Origin: Lysinibacillus_B sp042920265
GTDB lineage: Bacteria > Bacillota > Bacilli > Bacillales_A > Planococcaceae
Assembly (NCBI RefSeq): GCF_042920265.1
Contig: NZ_JBDQZI010000009.1
Location: 1-64,000 of the forward strand
Length of the DNA: 64,000 nt
Direction of reading: 5' to 3'
Part shown: positions 8,802 through 17,699 of the stretch, in pieces
How positions within the stretch are numbered: position 1 is the stretch's first letter
How the letters are laid out: every line of letters begins with the position of its first letter
Program-made: the position numbers and the translations under genes
Notes under the pieces: model-generated
Told to the model about the DNA's origin: nothing
The model's database searches: none
Seen by the model: only the letters and a program-made list of their open reading frames with translations

Positions 8802-8832
8802 TTTCGCTAATAGGGCGAAATCTTTTTATTTT
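8802..8832 (+). terminator. terminator of the DUF1232 gene
   Basis: TTTCGC (8802-8807) pairs with GCGAAA (8815-8820), followed by TCTTTTTATTTT. The stem is short but correctly placed 11 nt after the stop codon. Confidence 0.7.
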
Positions 8833-8884
8833 AAAAAAAATAGGTTATCGTAGTAATAAATAGTGTCAGGAGGGCGTAAATAAA

Positions 8885-9145
8885 ATGGAATATACAGATC
8901 CAATGAAAAATCGCGTGAAGCGAATGGAAGGACAACTTCGAGGTGTTTTAAAAATGATGGAAGATGGAAAGGATTGTAAAGAGGTAATTACACAACTATC
9001 CGCAGTACGTTCAGCAGTTGATCGTACAATTGGCGTCATTGTAAGCACAAACTTAGTCGAATGTGTACGCCAAGCAGAAGGCGATGATGGAAAAGTAGAT
9101 GAAGTGATCAAGGAAGCCGTTAATCTCGTTGTGAAAAGCCGCTAA
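8885..9145 (+). CDS. cstR: CstR-type persulfide-sensing repressor (CsoR family)
   Basis: The 86-residue all-helical protein belongs to the CsoR/RcnR/FrmR family. It has Cys31 (GKDCKEVITQ) and Cys60 (TNLVECVRQ), exactly the two thiol positions of CstR, and Asn56 where copper-sensing CsoR has a metal-ligand His. That pattern fits a sensor of persulfides or sulfite rather than copper. In Staphylococcus, CstR represses genes for sulfur transfer and sulfide oxidation. The start follows AGGAGG at 11 nt. No ATACC-N6-GGTAT operator precedes this gene, but three sulfur-transfer genes elsewhere in the window have one. The downstream transglutaminase gene begins 23 nt later and is probably cotranscribed. 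Confidence 0.88.
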   Translation: MEYTDPMKNRVKRMEGQLRGVLKMMEDGKDCKEVITQLSAVRSAVDRTIGVIVSTNLVECVRQAEGDDGKVDEVIKEAVNLVVKSR

Positions 9146-9168
9146 CATGGATGGATTGGGGAGAGTGT

Positions 9169-10386
9169 ATGTTAAAGCGAATAACGATTCTTGTAATTTT
9201 ACTGGTCTTTGCAAAGCCTGCATATGACGTGGCAAGGGATTTTTTGGAAACGAATACAATCACCGTTGACGAGGCAGTGATGCCTGTAACAACAGGACAA
9301 ATTACAAAAGACGCACAAATAACAACACAATCCAAACAACTAGCTACATTACCAACTGAAGTAACATCTGTAGAACAGATGGCAGATGCATTTTACTATT
9401 ATTTTAGCCGTTTTGAAACGAATTTTACGATTGAGTATAAGGGAAGTACAGCAGATATTGAGCGGATGTTAACACGCGCAACAGAAGATGCAGCAAAACG
9501 TGATACGTACATTGAAGGGCATTTAAGCAATCGAGAAATGGAATATGAATATCGAAAAATGGATGCGACAATTCGTGTGAAGCAAAGTTATTTAACGAAC
9601 CCATCACAGGAGCAAAGTGTCAATGGACTAGTTGAATCCATTGTGGCAACACTCCAACCTGAACAAATGACAGATTTTGAAAAGGTGAAGTTTGTTAACG
9701 ATTACATTGTGCAAAATACTGTATATAGTGAAGACAGTGCGACCAGTTCACATAGTGCGTATGCAGTGGCTTATGAAGGAAAAGGGGTATGCCAAGGCTA
9801 CGCATTATTTGCGCAAAGATTGCTACAGGCACTTGGTATGGAATCGATGTATGTTGTCGGTGAAGTATATACAGGTGGACATGCATGGAACCTCGTGAAA
9901 GTCGATGGCGAGTGGTACCATTTAGATACCACATGGAATGATCCTGTACCGGATCGTGGCAATGGTGTACAGTATGATTATTTCTTATTAAATGATGCAG
10001 ATATGGGGATTGATCATACGTGGCAAGCAGTAGATTATCCAAAGGCGACAAGTACAAAATATCGTTATATGCATGTTGTACAAGATAGCTATGAAAAGGA
10101 CAACTATATTTATTTCAGTAATACGGCTGATAATAACAAATTGTATAAAGTGCATAAAGAGACAGGTGAGAGTGAGCGTGTAGCGGATGTCCGAGCATTG
10201 TTTATCGTCGGTGCAGGGGACTGGTTGTACTTTAGTAATTATTCAAATGGTGCATACTTATCTAAAGTGCGCTTAGACGGAACCGAACTCACAACATTGC
10301 ATAAAGAAGAAGTGAACAATTTATTCATCGAAGAAAATATGCTGTATTTTACAACAGCAGATGGATTAAAAAAAGCAGATCTTTAA
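9169..10386 (+). CDS. membrane-anchored transglutaminase-like protein
   Basis: The 405-residue protein has an N-terminal hydrophobic anchor or signal segment (residues 5-17). It continues with a linker and a transglutaminase-core domain with the Cys-His-Asp triad: GVCQGYA (Cys208), GGHAWNLV (His238) and YHLDTTWNDP (Asp253). The last ~110 residues form repeated YIYFSN / WLYFSN / MLYFTT strands like a DUF5050-type beta-propeller. It is likely an extracytoplasmic cysteine protease or amidase/cross-linker acting at the cell wall; the substrate is unknown. I chose ATG 9169, after GGGGAG; an upstream ATG at 9151 precedes that site. It follows cstR closely and ends at a strong terminator. Confidence 0.85.
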   Translation: MLKRITILVILLVFAKPAYDVARDFLETNTITVDEAVMPVTTGQITKDAQITTQSKQLATLPTEVTSVEQMADAFYYYFSRFETNFTIEYKGSTADIERMLTRATEDAAKRDTYIEGHLSNREMEYEYRKMDATIRVKQSYLTNPSQEQSVNGLVESIVATLQPEQMTDFEKVKFVNDYIVQNTVYSEDSATSSHSAYAVAYEGKGVCQGYALFAQRLLQALGMESMYVVGEVYTGGHAWNLVKVDGEWYHLDTTWNDPVPDRGNGVQYDYFLLNDADMGIDHTWQAVDYPKATSTKYRYMHVVQDSYEKDNYIYFSNTADNNKLYKVHKETGESERVADVRALFIVGAGDWLYFSNYSNGAYLSKVRLDGTELTTLHKEEVNNLFIEENMLYFTTADGLKKADL

Positions 10387-10419
10387 ACTTACTAAGCGTT
10401 TTGTTTAGTAAGTTTTTTT
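10385..10419 (+). terminator. terminator after the transglutaminase gene
   Basis: AACTTACTAA (10386-10395) pairs with TTAGTAAGTT (10405-10414), followed by a T-run. It overlaps the TAA stop codon. Confidence 0.88.
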
Positions 10420-10456
10420 GGTGTTTGCTATAAAATGATAAAAAAGAGATTCTACA

Positions 10457-10615
10457 CAAAGGGATTGTCTGAAAAGACATTTTGAGACGGAACCTTTGCG
10501 ACGAGGATGGTGGCATTTTGATGTGACCACCGCAGGAGCAATATTTCTTAATGGATAATTATTAAGGGATAAAGGGGTGTTCAGAAAGTTTTTACTTTCT
10601 GGACACCCCCTTTGC
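10457..10615. repeat. composite dispersed intergenic repeat
   Basis: Three pieces recur elsewhere in the window. (1) A hairpin closed by CAAAGG/CCTTTG has the conserved loop TGTCTGAAAAGACATTTTG (10466-10484); it also occurs at 44868 and, diverged, at 60580. (2) GACCACCGCAGGAGCAAT (10525-10542) is found inverted at 38067-38084. (3) The hairpin AAAGGGGTGTTCAGAAAGT with its complement (10572-10613) has a near copy at 37995-38037. The third hairpin also ends transcription of the minus-strand kinase gene. Confidence 0.7.
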
Positions 10616-10635
10616 AGTAAGAATCTCAAGGATCG

Positions 10636-11580
10636 TCATTCATCTGTCGCTATGCAAGCTGTATGATAGGCTCTTTTGACGATATACTCAATCGGCTTTT
10701 CTTTACATAGCTCAAATTGTACTTCAGGAAATACATCGTGTACGCTTTCTACGAACTTTTCGTAAATGATCGGGTTATGTTTCAATACACCGCCGTTTAC
10801 GTAAAAGGTATGTGCACCCGTATGATAGCCTGCATTTTTTAATGTGGTTGTTGCGAGTAAGGTTAGTTCCTGTGCTGCTTCGTGAGCAATTCTCACGGCT
10901 ATATGATCACCTTGCACAATGGCTTGCTGTACATAAGCCCCGAGGCTGGCCAACTGCGCATTTGTATAATCAGCATGGTATAGCCAGTTCATGAGTGCGT
11001 CCACATCGGCTAACTGCTGATCACGGAGCACCATATCTGTTAAAAGTGTCGGTTCATCACGACCATCTGCAGCACGGAAAATGGCCTTTGCGACCTGCTG
11101 TCCAAGCCAGTAGCCGCTTCCTTCATCGCCCGCACGGTGGCCCCAACCACCTGCCCGCACAATCTTTACACCTGTATAACTAAAACAGATGGCACCCGTA
11201 CCTGAAATGAGTAAGGTAGCAGGTTGCCCATTTGCAAGCCCTAGAAGAGTTGCTTCCACATCATTTTCGATAATGAGCTTTTGTGCAGTAAAAATAGAGT
11301 TTTCCATACTTGCTACGACGATTTCACGTACGATACGGGCATCCTCTTTCGTATCAATACCAGCGATCGCAAATACCGCTACGACAAGGTCACGTTCGGC
11401 AATGGCAGTACTCGCCTGTGCTAATAACTGCTCAAAAACTTGTTGGACATGATTCCGTCCAATTGCTTGATAGTTTGAGCCAGTGGATGTAGCAGCAAAT
11501 AACTCCTGCCCATCCGTTGTACGAATTGTTAAAGTGGTCTTCGTTGCTCCACCATCTACAGCTAATATGATTTGGTTCAA
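10636..11580 (-). CDS. BadF/BadG-type ATPase, N-acetylglucosamine-kinase-like
   Basis: The 314-residue protein has the actin/hexokinase-like fold of the BadF/BadG/BcrA/BcrD family. The phosphate-1 motif is ILAVDGGATKTTL near the start. The family's core motif GAICFSYTG plus GGWGHRAGDEGSGYWLGQQ lies mid-protein, and a VNGGVLKHN adenosine motif lies near the end. Relatives phosphorylate amino sugars. I place the start at TTG 11580, which overlaps the TGA of the upstream lyase gene (ATTGA), indicating translational coupling. As the last gene of the lyase/ABC transporter unit, it may phosphorylate a product or part of the imported compound. The substrate cannot be assigned from sequence. Confidence 0.82.
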   Translation of the reverse strand: MNQIILAVDGGATKTTLTIRTTDGQELFAATSTGSNYQAIGRNHVQQVFEQLLAQASTAIAERDLVVAVFAIAGIDTKEDARIVREIVVASMENSIFTAQKLIIENDVEATLLGLANGQPATLLISGTGAICFSYTGVKIVRAGGWGHRAGDEGSGYWLGQQVAKAIFRAADGRDEPTLLTDMVLRDQQLADVDALMNWLYHADYTNAQLASLGAYVQQAIVQGDHIAVRIAHEAAQELTLLATTTLKNAGYHTGAHTFYVNGGVLKHNPIIYEKFVESVHDVFPEVQFELCKEKPIEYIVKRAYHTACIATDE

Positions 11581-13097
11581 TTTGTATCCCAACCTTGTAA
11601 CATGTCGTCAAGTTTTTGTTCGGCTTGTAAAATGGCATCTACTTTATCACGTACCCATTCTGCCATTGTGGTCGCATCCTTTTCTGCTATTTTGAGTGAA
11701 TGGCGCATTGTGTCAGGCGCTGGCCCACCTAGAAGTTTCCGCACATGAACGAAATACTCCGGCTTTAATGCGTTGTAGAAATCGTTTTTAGCAATATGAA
11801 GAGGTTTCCCTGTTACTTCAATCGATTTATCATTCGCCATTTCCCATGTTAAATTGGCAAGGGATTCTTCGTCTGCCTCCATTAATGTTCGAACACAGCG
11901 ACTAACAATGCTGTGGGATTGACGGAAAGAGATCTTTTCAGAGCGTACGAGTGTATCTGCTAACTCTGTCACATTGGCAAAGCTATTTTGCGCACGCTTT
12001 AATAAATTGTCTTTGTTTACATTCATCGTAATGACTAAGCTACCAAATAACTTATAAACCCCAATTAGTCGGTCAATGGCACGCCATAAATAAGGCTGCA
12101 TATCATCTTCTGTATCGACAATATCGCCAAATGGTGTGTTATGAATCATTTTTAACACCGTGTCTGTATCACCGACAACCGCTGATAAGAGGGAACGTGT
12201 ATGCTCAATCGATACCGGGTTTCGTTTTTGTGGCATGATCGAGCTAATTTGTACGTACGGACTTGCTAGGCGGAATGCGTTGAATTCTTGCGTAGCCCAT
12301 AATAAGAAGTCCTGTGACGTACGACCAAGATTGAGTGCGGCAAGCTGGACAACACTTGCAGCCTCTGCAATATAATCTGCACCGGCAACGGCATCCCAAG
12401 CATTTTCAATAATGCCGTCAAAGGCAAGCAACTCTTGCATACGCTCGCGGCTAATATTAAAGCCTGTTGTGGTTAATGCTGCAGCGCCCATACTACTTTT
12501 GTTAATCGTACTATAGGCGGCTTGTAAGCGACCAAAATCACGCGTTAACTGATTAATGACCGCTTTTAAATAGTGTGCAAACGTTGTTGGCTGTGCTTGC
12601 TGTGTATGCGTATAGCCAATCATAATCGTATCGACATGCTCCTCGGCAAATGCAATCATTGAGGAGCATAAATCTAACAGCTCTTGCATGAGTGATAGCA
12701 ATTTTTTACGTAGAGTCATACGATAAATCGCGATGCCCATATCATTGCGGCTTCTAGCAATGTGTAGATTCCCTGCTACATCACCGCCAAGCTCAATTAG
12801 TTTATTTTCAATACGGAAAAATAAATCCTCAAATTGCGGATTATAGTCCTTCGTTTTGTAATATTCGATATCTAATTTTTTGATTGCCTTACCGATTTTC
12901 TTCGCGTCTTCCGTTGATACAATCCCTTGTTCTTCTAACATTTTTAAATGGGCAATATGAATTTGCACCATCGATGTTAAAAAGTGTCGTTTTGCTTCGT
13001 CGTATGCAGGTTGCAAGACCATTTGACGGTAGCTATTGGATGGGAAGTGAGTGCCTTCTACTTCGTTGATATGATTTTTGTAATCTTGGAAAAACAT
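11577..13097 (-). CDS. argininosuccinate-lyase-like C-N lyase
   Basis: The 506-residue protein belongs to the ArgH branch of the aspartase/fumarase superfamily, which eliminates an amine from an N-substituted aspartate to give fumarate. Seen motifs are NLHIARSRND (110-119, in place of ArgH HTGRSRND), GYTHTQQAQPTT (161-172) with the conserved His164, and the mobile-loop signature SSIMPQKRNP (285-294). ArgH is usually ~460 residues, so this is longer. It is not beside argG but inside an operon with an ABC importer and a kinase. Homologues outside arginine synthesis include EDDS lyase, which opens ethylenediamine-disuccinate. I infer a similar role on an imported N-succinyl-type compound. A GGAGG site precedes the start at 11 nt. 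Confidence 0.8.
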   Translation of the reverse strand: MFFQDYKNHINEVEGTHFPSNSYRQMVLQPAYDEAKRHFLTSMVQIHIAHLKMLEEQGIVSTEDAKKIGKAIKKLDIEYYKTKDYNPQFEDLFFRIENKLIELGGDVAGNLHIARSRNDMGIAIYRMTLRKKLLSLMQELLDLCSSMIAFAEEHVDTIMIGYTHTQQAQPTTFAHYLKAVINQLTRDFGRLQAAYSTINKSSMGAAALTTTGFNISRERMQELLAFDGIIENAWDAVAGADYIAEAASVVQLAALNLGRTSQDFLLWATQEFNAFRLASPYVQISSIMPQKRNPVSIEHTRSLLSAVVGDTDTVLKMIHNTPFGDIVDTEDDMQPYLWRAIDRLIGVYKLFGSLVITMNVNKDNLLKRAQNSFANVTELADTLVRSEKISFRQSHSIVSRCVRTLMEADEESLANLTWEMANDKSIEVTGKPLHIAKNDFYNALKPEYFVHVRKLLGGPAPDTMRHSLKIAEKDATTMAEWVRDKVDAILQAEQKLDDMLQGWDTN

Positions 13098-13133
13098 AAT
13101 TTAACCTGCCTCCATTACATGCTATAAAAATAG

Positions 13134-14849
13134 TTATATTGCGGAACCGGCCGAACCTTTCGAAAGTTTCTCTGAAATTAGCAGTACAAGTAAAATTAAC
13201 ACAATTTGTAGCACACCGTATGCACAGGCCGTTCCAAATTTAAATGCGTAAAGCTTTTGGAAGATGGCGACAGATAAAGGGATCGTAGATGTACTGTAGA
13301 GCAATATAGATGCAACAAATTCGCCAATACTGTGCACAAATGCAAGTAGTGTACCAGCAATAATACCAGAAAGTGTTAATGGTAAAACAATTCTTTTGAA
13401 TGTATACCACCACGATGCACCTAAGCTACGAGAGGCTTCTTCAACCGATTGGTCAAGCTGCATTAAAGAAGCGGATGTAGAACGAAATATAAGTGGTAAG
13501 TGGCGTACAAAATAGGCAAGTGGTAAAATCCAAAACGTCCCAATCAACACTTGATTAAACGTAAATACACTTTCTGTACTAAATGCCGCAATTAAGTTGA
13601 CGGCAACAACAGTCCCTGGAAGTGCCCAAGGAATCATAATTAATACATCGAGTAAAGATTTCCCTTTAAAGCTTAGTCGAACCATTGCATAGGCAGCAGC
13701 GACACCAAAAAGAATATTGCCAACAGTTGCGACGGCCCCCATTTGAATGGAATTCCAAATAGGTCGCCACGTACGCTCATCTGTAAAGAGCGCTTTATAA
13801 TGATTCAAGGTATATTCGGTCGGTAAAATTTGTACAGTCCATGTCCCGTCTTTTGAGAAGGAAATGAGTACTAATACTAATATCGGCAGAATTAGGATTA
13901 ATGTTCCTAAAAAAGACAGGAAAATAGAAATATATTTTAACGGCTTGAATGTTACTTCTGAACGATGCACACTAATGCCTTTACTCAAGTTTTGATAATT
14001 GCGCCTATTTTGATACCAACGCATGAGTAATAAGAATAGAATCGATACAATCGATAAAATCGTGGATTGTGTTGCGGCCATATCTAAATTCCCGTTTGTG
14101 CGTGCTAAGTAAATTTGCATCGTCATCGTACGTTCTACCCCAAACATAAGAGGGGCTGTATAAGAAGCCATCGATACCATAAATACAAGGAGAGAGGATG
14201 CAACAATGGAAGGGGTGAGCATTGGTAAAATTACTTTTCGCCATACACGAATACGGCTAGCACCAAGACTTGTTGCTGCTTCTTCCAGTGATGGATCGAG
14301 GCCTTTAATCGCAGCAGATGCTGTTAAATAAAAATATGTGTACATCGTAAATGTGTGTACAATGACTACGCCCCATATGCCTTTTAACGCAAAAGGCACT
14401 TCATCTAAGTGGAATAGCTGTTGGAAAAAGCGTGGAAATATACCACTTTCCCCGTATAAAAACGTAAAGGAAAGGACACCTACAAGTGGTGGTAAGGCCA
14501 TTGGTACGAGTACGAGGACAGCTAATAGTCTACGCCCTGGAAATTCATAGCGCTCAAGTAAAAAGGCCATTGTAATGCCAACAACCGCACAACTAATGAC
14601 ACTAAGAACCGAAATATACACGCTATTCCATAGTGCCTCTAAATTAGCTGAACTTTCTAAGCTGAAAAACTTCGCATAGTTCGCTAATCGATTGTCTCCA
14701 GCAAAGCTTTGTAAAAATGTCGAGTAAAATGGATACACAACATAGGCGAATAAAATGAAGAATAATGGCGAAATCAATAAGTAAACAAAATACGGTGACT
14801 GTGTCGCACGTGACCACCAACTTGTGTGAGATGCTGTTTGCTGCTTCAT
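13134..14849 (-). CDS. ABC importer permease, fused double unit (iron/AEP type)
   Basis: The 571-residue membrane protein has two MetI-like permease halves with about 12 transmembrane segments, like FbpB/ThiP permeases. Each half has its ATPase-docking EAA loop: EEAATSLGASRIRVWRKV in the first and EEASRSLGASWWYTFKRI in the second. The start follows AGGAGGCGATCACA. It lies 12 bp after the ATPase gene and 36 bp before the lyase gene, on the same strand. Together with the ATPase and lipoprotein it forms a complete importer. Confidence 0.92.
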   Translation of the reverse strand: MKQQTASHTSWWSRATQSPYFVYLLISPLFFILFAYVVYPFYSTFLQSFAGDNRLANYAKFFSLESSANLEALWNSVYISVLSVISCAVVGITMAFLLERYEFPGRRLLAVLVLVPMALPPLVGVLSFTFLYGESGIFPRFFQQLFHLDEVPFALKGIWGVVIVHTFTMYTYFYLTASAAIKGLDPSLEEAATSLGASRIRVWRKVILPMLTPSIVASSLLVFMVSMASYTAPLMFGVERTMTMQIYLARTNGNLDMAATQSTILSIVSILFLLLMRWYQNRRNYQNLSKGISVHRSEVTFKPLKYISIFLSFLGTLILILPILVLVLISFSKDGTWTVQILPTEYTLNHYKALFTDERTWRPIWNSIQMGAVATVGNILFGVAAAYAMVRLSFKGKSLLDVLIMIPWALPGTVVAVNLIAAFSTESVFTFNQVLIGTFWILPLAYFVRHLPLIFRSTSASLMQLDQSVEEASRSLGASWWYTFKRIVLPLTLSGIIAGTLLAFVHSIGEFVASILLYSTSTIPLSVAIFQKLYAFKFGTACAYGVLQIVLILLVLLISEKLSKGSAGSAI

Positions 14850-14861
14850 TGTGATCGCCTC

Positions 14862-15935
14862 CTATTCTCCGAGAAAATAAAGATTTCTCGGTGGAATATG
14901 TAGCTCCATTTCGTCTCCCACTTGTTTCAGCTGATTACCGCCATTAATAATCATCGCTTTAAGTGAGAGTCCCTGTACATTGACGATATAATTAACGCTC
15001 AGTCCCGTAAATTCTAAAAATTCGATACGCCCTTTGACCGTATTATGACCAGGACCTACTGCAAAGCCTTCAGGTCGTATAGAGACGTAAACCGTTTCAC
15101 CAAAAACGGGTGTTATATGTTGGGCGTAGTTTGTTGTGAGCCCATGTAGGATAAGCCCATTCGCATGTTCAACGGTGATCACATCCTGGTCAATCGATTT
15201 CACCTTTAGTTCTAGCATATTAGTTTCCCCGATAAACGTTGCCACAAAACGGTTATTTGGTTGATGATAAATTTCTTGCGGTGTGCCGATTTGTTTGACG
15301 ACACCTGCTTCCATGACCATAATGCGGTCAGACATCGACATCGCTTCTGTTTGATCATGCGTCACATAAATCGTCGTTACGCCGAGTTCGGATTGAATAC
15401 GCTTAATTTCCACCCGTGTTTCTTCACGTAATTTGGCATCTAGGTTGGAAAGGGGTTCATCTAACAATAAAATATCCGGTTCAATGACAAGTGCGCGTGC
15501 AAGTGCGACACGCTGTTGCTGGCCACCCGACAGTTCATTAATTTTGCGATGACCATACTCGGTCAGATGAACGAGACTTCGGATACGGTCGACTTTTTGT
15601 TTGATTGCTGGTTTTGACATTTTCCGTACTTCTAAACCAAATGCAATATTTTCATCGACCGTCATGTGCGGGAAGAGGGCATAGTTTTGGAACACCATCC
15701 CGATATTGCGTTTATGTGGCTGTAATGTTGTAACATCTTGTTGATCGAAATAGACTTTCCCTGTCGTCGGGTAATAGAAGCCTGCAATCATTCGAAGAGT
15801 GGTTGTTTTCCCGCAACCACTTGGTCCTAAAAATGTGAAAAATTCGCCTGGTTGAATCGCAAGGTTCAATTCACTCACGCCAAGTACATTACCGAACCTT
15901 TTTGTGACATTTTCAATGCGAACACCTTTCATCAT
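14862..15935 (-). CDS. ABC importer ATPase (FbpC/PotA type)
   Basis: The 357-residue ATPase shows the Walker A GPSGCGKTT, the Q-loop VFQNYALFPHMT, the signature LSGGQQQRVALARAL, the Walker B DILLLDEPLSNLDA and the H-loop YVTHDQTEA. A C-terminal TOBE-type domain (~residues 240-355) follows, as in Fe3+, polyamine and 2-aminoethylphosphonate importers. I chose ATG 15935, because AAAGGATGG overlaps the alternative ATG at 15944. It powers the permease encoded just downstream. Confidence 0.92.
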   Translation of the reverse strand: MMKGVRIENVTKRFGNVLGVSELNLAIQPGEFFTFLGPSGCGKTTTLRMIAGFYYPTTGKVYFDQQDVTTLQPHKRNIGMVFQNYALFPHMTVDENIAFGLEVRKMSKPAIKQKVDRIRSLVHLTEYGHRKINELSGGQQQRVALARALVIEPDILLLDEPLSNLDAKLREETRVEIKRIQSELGVTTIYVTHDQTEAMSMSDRIMVMEAGVVKQIGTPQEIYHQPNNRFVATFIGETNMLELKVKSIDQDVITVEHANGLILHGLTTNYAQHITPVFGETVYVSIRPEGFAVGPGHNTVKGRIEFLEFTGLSVNYIVNVQGLSLKAMIINGGNQLKQVGDEMELHIPPRNLYFLGE

Positions 15936-15991
15936 AGGCACCATCCTTTATGTTGAGGTATATACAATTCATTCCGTCTGAATGAAGAGAA

Positions 15992-16023
15992 AAGGGTTGG
16001 TCCGAATACACGGAGCAACCCTT
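15992..16023 (-). terminator. intra-operon hairpin after the binding-protein gene
   Basis: AAGGGTTG (15992-15999) pairs with CAACCCTT (16016-16023), with inner TCCG/CGGA pairing. On the minus strand it is followed by TTTTCTCTTC. It lies between the binding-lipoprotein gene and the ATPase gene. It probably acts as a leaky terminator or RNA stabiliser that keeps binding protein in excess. Confidence 0.65.
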
Positions 16024-16067
16024 ACATGTGCAAACATCTACATCGTCAGTCGGAATATGACCTTTCG

Positions 16068-17177
16068 TTAATAGCTATCGCCTTTTCCTTTAATATTTGT
16101 ATCCCAGTATTCCATCCACTCCGCTTCTTTGTCGGCCATGACTTGCCAATCAATATCGAATGTCTTTAGCTCTAGCGCTTGATACCAATCAGGCATCGCT
16201 GCCAAATCAATATCTGTTCGTGTTGGAATTTGATAATAATCATGTGAAAGCTCCGTCATCATCTCTTTATCAAATAAAAATTCCACAAAGAGCTTGGCGT
16301 TTTCTACATTTTTGGCATTTTTAATAACCCCGACTGCATCGACTAAAATAGGGGCACCACTTGCTGGATAAATATAATCGAATGGGTAATCGGTTGTATG
16401 TTTTTTCAATAAAATATCTTGTAAGTTCCATAGTGAAATCGAACCTTCTTGACGTGTTAATTTTAAATATAGCGCGTTTGGATCTTGTGTATATTCTTTT
16501 GTATTCTTATCTAATTGTGCGAGCCATTCATAGCCTTTTTCCGGTGTATCAGGCCCTTGACGGTAAATCATAGAGGAGTAGATCGTACGCATTGTCCCTG
16601 ATGCTAAAACACCACGAATTAAAATGTCATCTTGCCATTTCGGGTCCAATAATTCATCCCAGTCTTGCGGTCCTTCCTCTGGTGTTAAAACATCGCGGTT
16701 AATCATAATGACTTCCGGTAATAACATTTCACCAATCCAACGATTTTCACGATCACGATGTAGTGGATCAATGGCTTCTACAAAGGACGGCTCCCAAGAT
16801 TCTAATAAATCCTCATTGGCCGCGACCATCATCGCTGCTTGTGTACCACCCCACCAAAAATCACCTTGTGGGTTTGCTTTTTCACCGCGTGTACGCTCTA
16901 AAATTTGTTGGGCACCCATTGTCATGTATTCCACTTGAATGTCAGGGTAGCGCTCGTTGAATTTCGCAATGACGTCTTGCACTAATCCTTCATCTCGCCC
17001 GGTATAAATGACGAGCTTACCAGAAGGGCTCTGTTCTACATTTTCTGTTGTTTCTGTTTCATTGGCATCATTTTCTTCATTGTTCTTCGTCGTTGTGTCA
17101 TCTGATGCATCGTTGCAGGCAGTTAAAAATACGAGGAGTACAACGAGTAATAAAGAAAGTAGTCCCCATCTTTTCAT
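16068..17177 (-). CDS. ABC transporter substrate-binding lipoprotein (iron/AEP family)
   Basis: The 369-residue protein has a lipoprotein signal (MKRWGLLSLLL, then lipobox LTAC) and an acidic linker. It continues as a family-1/FbpA-like binding domain: KLVIYTGRDEGLVQDVIAKF, the GDFWWGGTQAAM loop and WDELLDPKW. It captures the solute outside the membrane for the ABC importer encoded downstream. Similar folds bind ferric ions, phosphonates, thiamine and small organic acids, so the ligand is not settled. The start follows AAGGAGGTTTTTAGT. The upstream region carries AAGCGC-N8-GCGCTT (17212-17231), a possible operator. Confidence 0.9.
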   Translation of the reverse strand: MKRWGLLSLLLVVLLVFLTACNDASDDTTTKNNEENDANETETTENVEQSPSGKLVIYTGRDEGLVQDVIAKFNERYPDIQVEYMTMGAQQILERTRGEKANPQGDFWWGGTQAAMMVAANEDLLESWEPSFVEAIDPLHRDRENRWIGEMLLPEVIMINRDVLTPEEGPQDWDELLDPKWQDDILIRGVLASGTMRTIYSSMIYRQGPDTPEKGYEWLAQLDKNTKEYTQDPNALYLKLTRQEGSISLWNLQDILLKKHTTDYPFDYIYPASGAPILVDAVGVIKNAKNVENAKLFVEFLFDKEMMTELSHDYYQIPTRTDIDLAAMPDWYQALELKTFDIDWQVMADKEAEWMEYWDTNIKGKGDSY

Positions 17178-17359
17178 ACTAAAAACCTCCTTGTTTTAAA
17201 GTTGCACCGACAAGCGCGGATATTTGCGCTTCTTAGAATCTTATAATAATAAGTCGACGTTTATCCCTGTATCAACAAAAAAATTGGAAAGTGTATATCA
17301 ATACAAAACAGTGAAGTATTATTTCCGAATAGTTATATAAGCTGTTAAGCATAAAAAAC

Positions 17360-17385
17360 AACTTCACCGTATGAACGGTGAAGTT
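17360..17385 (-). terminator. terminator hairpin (minus strand)
   Basis: AACTTCACCGT (17360-17370) pairs with ACGGTGAAGTT (17375-17385), and the minus strand continues with GTTTTTTATG. The same stem recurs at 18421-18450, so the hairpin is duplicated on both sides of the membrane-protein gene at 17700-18395. Confidence 0.75.
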
Positions 17386-17537
17386 ATCAGAATGTGTGTA
17401 AATTCAAATTGATTTTCTACGAAAGCGAAGTGGAAGAAGCAAGCACGGCTTCAATCCTATAAACCAGCCTAAAACTTCCGCTATTTGTAGCGTTCATATC
17501 GTTATCTTCGTGCTTCGCAAACACGCTGCATCCGGGT

Positions 17538-17645
17538 AAAACAAACTGGTACGAGCAAAACAGTACCGTATTCGGTCAAAACCCAACTGTATGCTAGCAA
17601 AAGCCCATAGTAAAAGGGCAAAACACTACAGTATTCAGTCAAAAA
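17538..17645. repeat. 21-bp degenerate repeat with phased A-tracts
   Basis: AAAA tracts begin at 17538, 17557, 17578, 17599, 17620 and 17641. That gives one 19-bp interval and then four exact 21-bp intervals. The units share the pattern AAAAC, then three to four bases, ACTGTAT or a variant, then GTC/AGC. A-tracts spaced by two helical turns predict intrinsic DNA bending. The array lies between the binding-protein promoter and the end of the 17700-18395 gene. The flanking 17400-17537 holds no gene. Confidence 0.65.
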
Positions 17646-17699
17646 GGTTATTTTTTAATATCAAAAATATGTATTTGGGTTATGGAATAACATTAGCGC

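Noticed and set aside
8885..9145. Copper-sensing CsoR
   Set aside because: The His ligand of CsoR is Asn here and only the CstR-type Cys31/Cys60 pair is kept.
11577..13097. Biosynthetic argininosuccinate lyase (argH)
   Set aside because: No arginine genes nearby, longer than ArgH, altered HTGRSRND motif, and embedded in an ABC importer operon.
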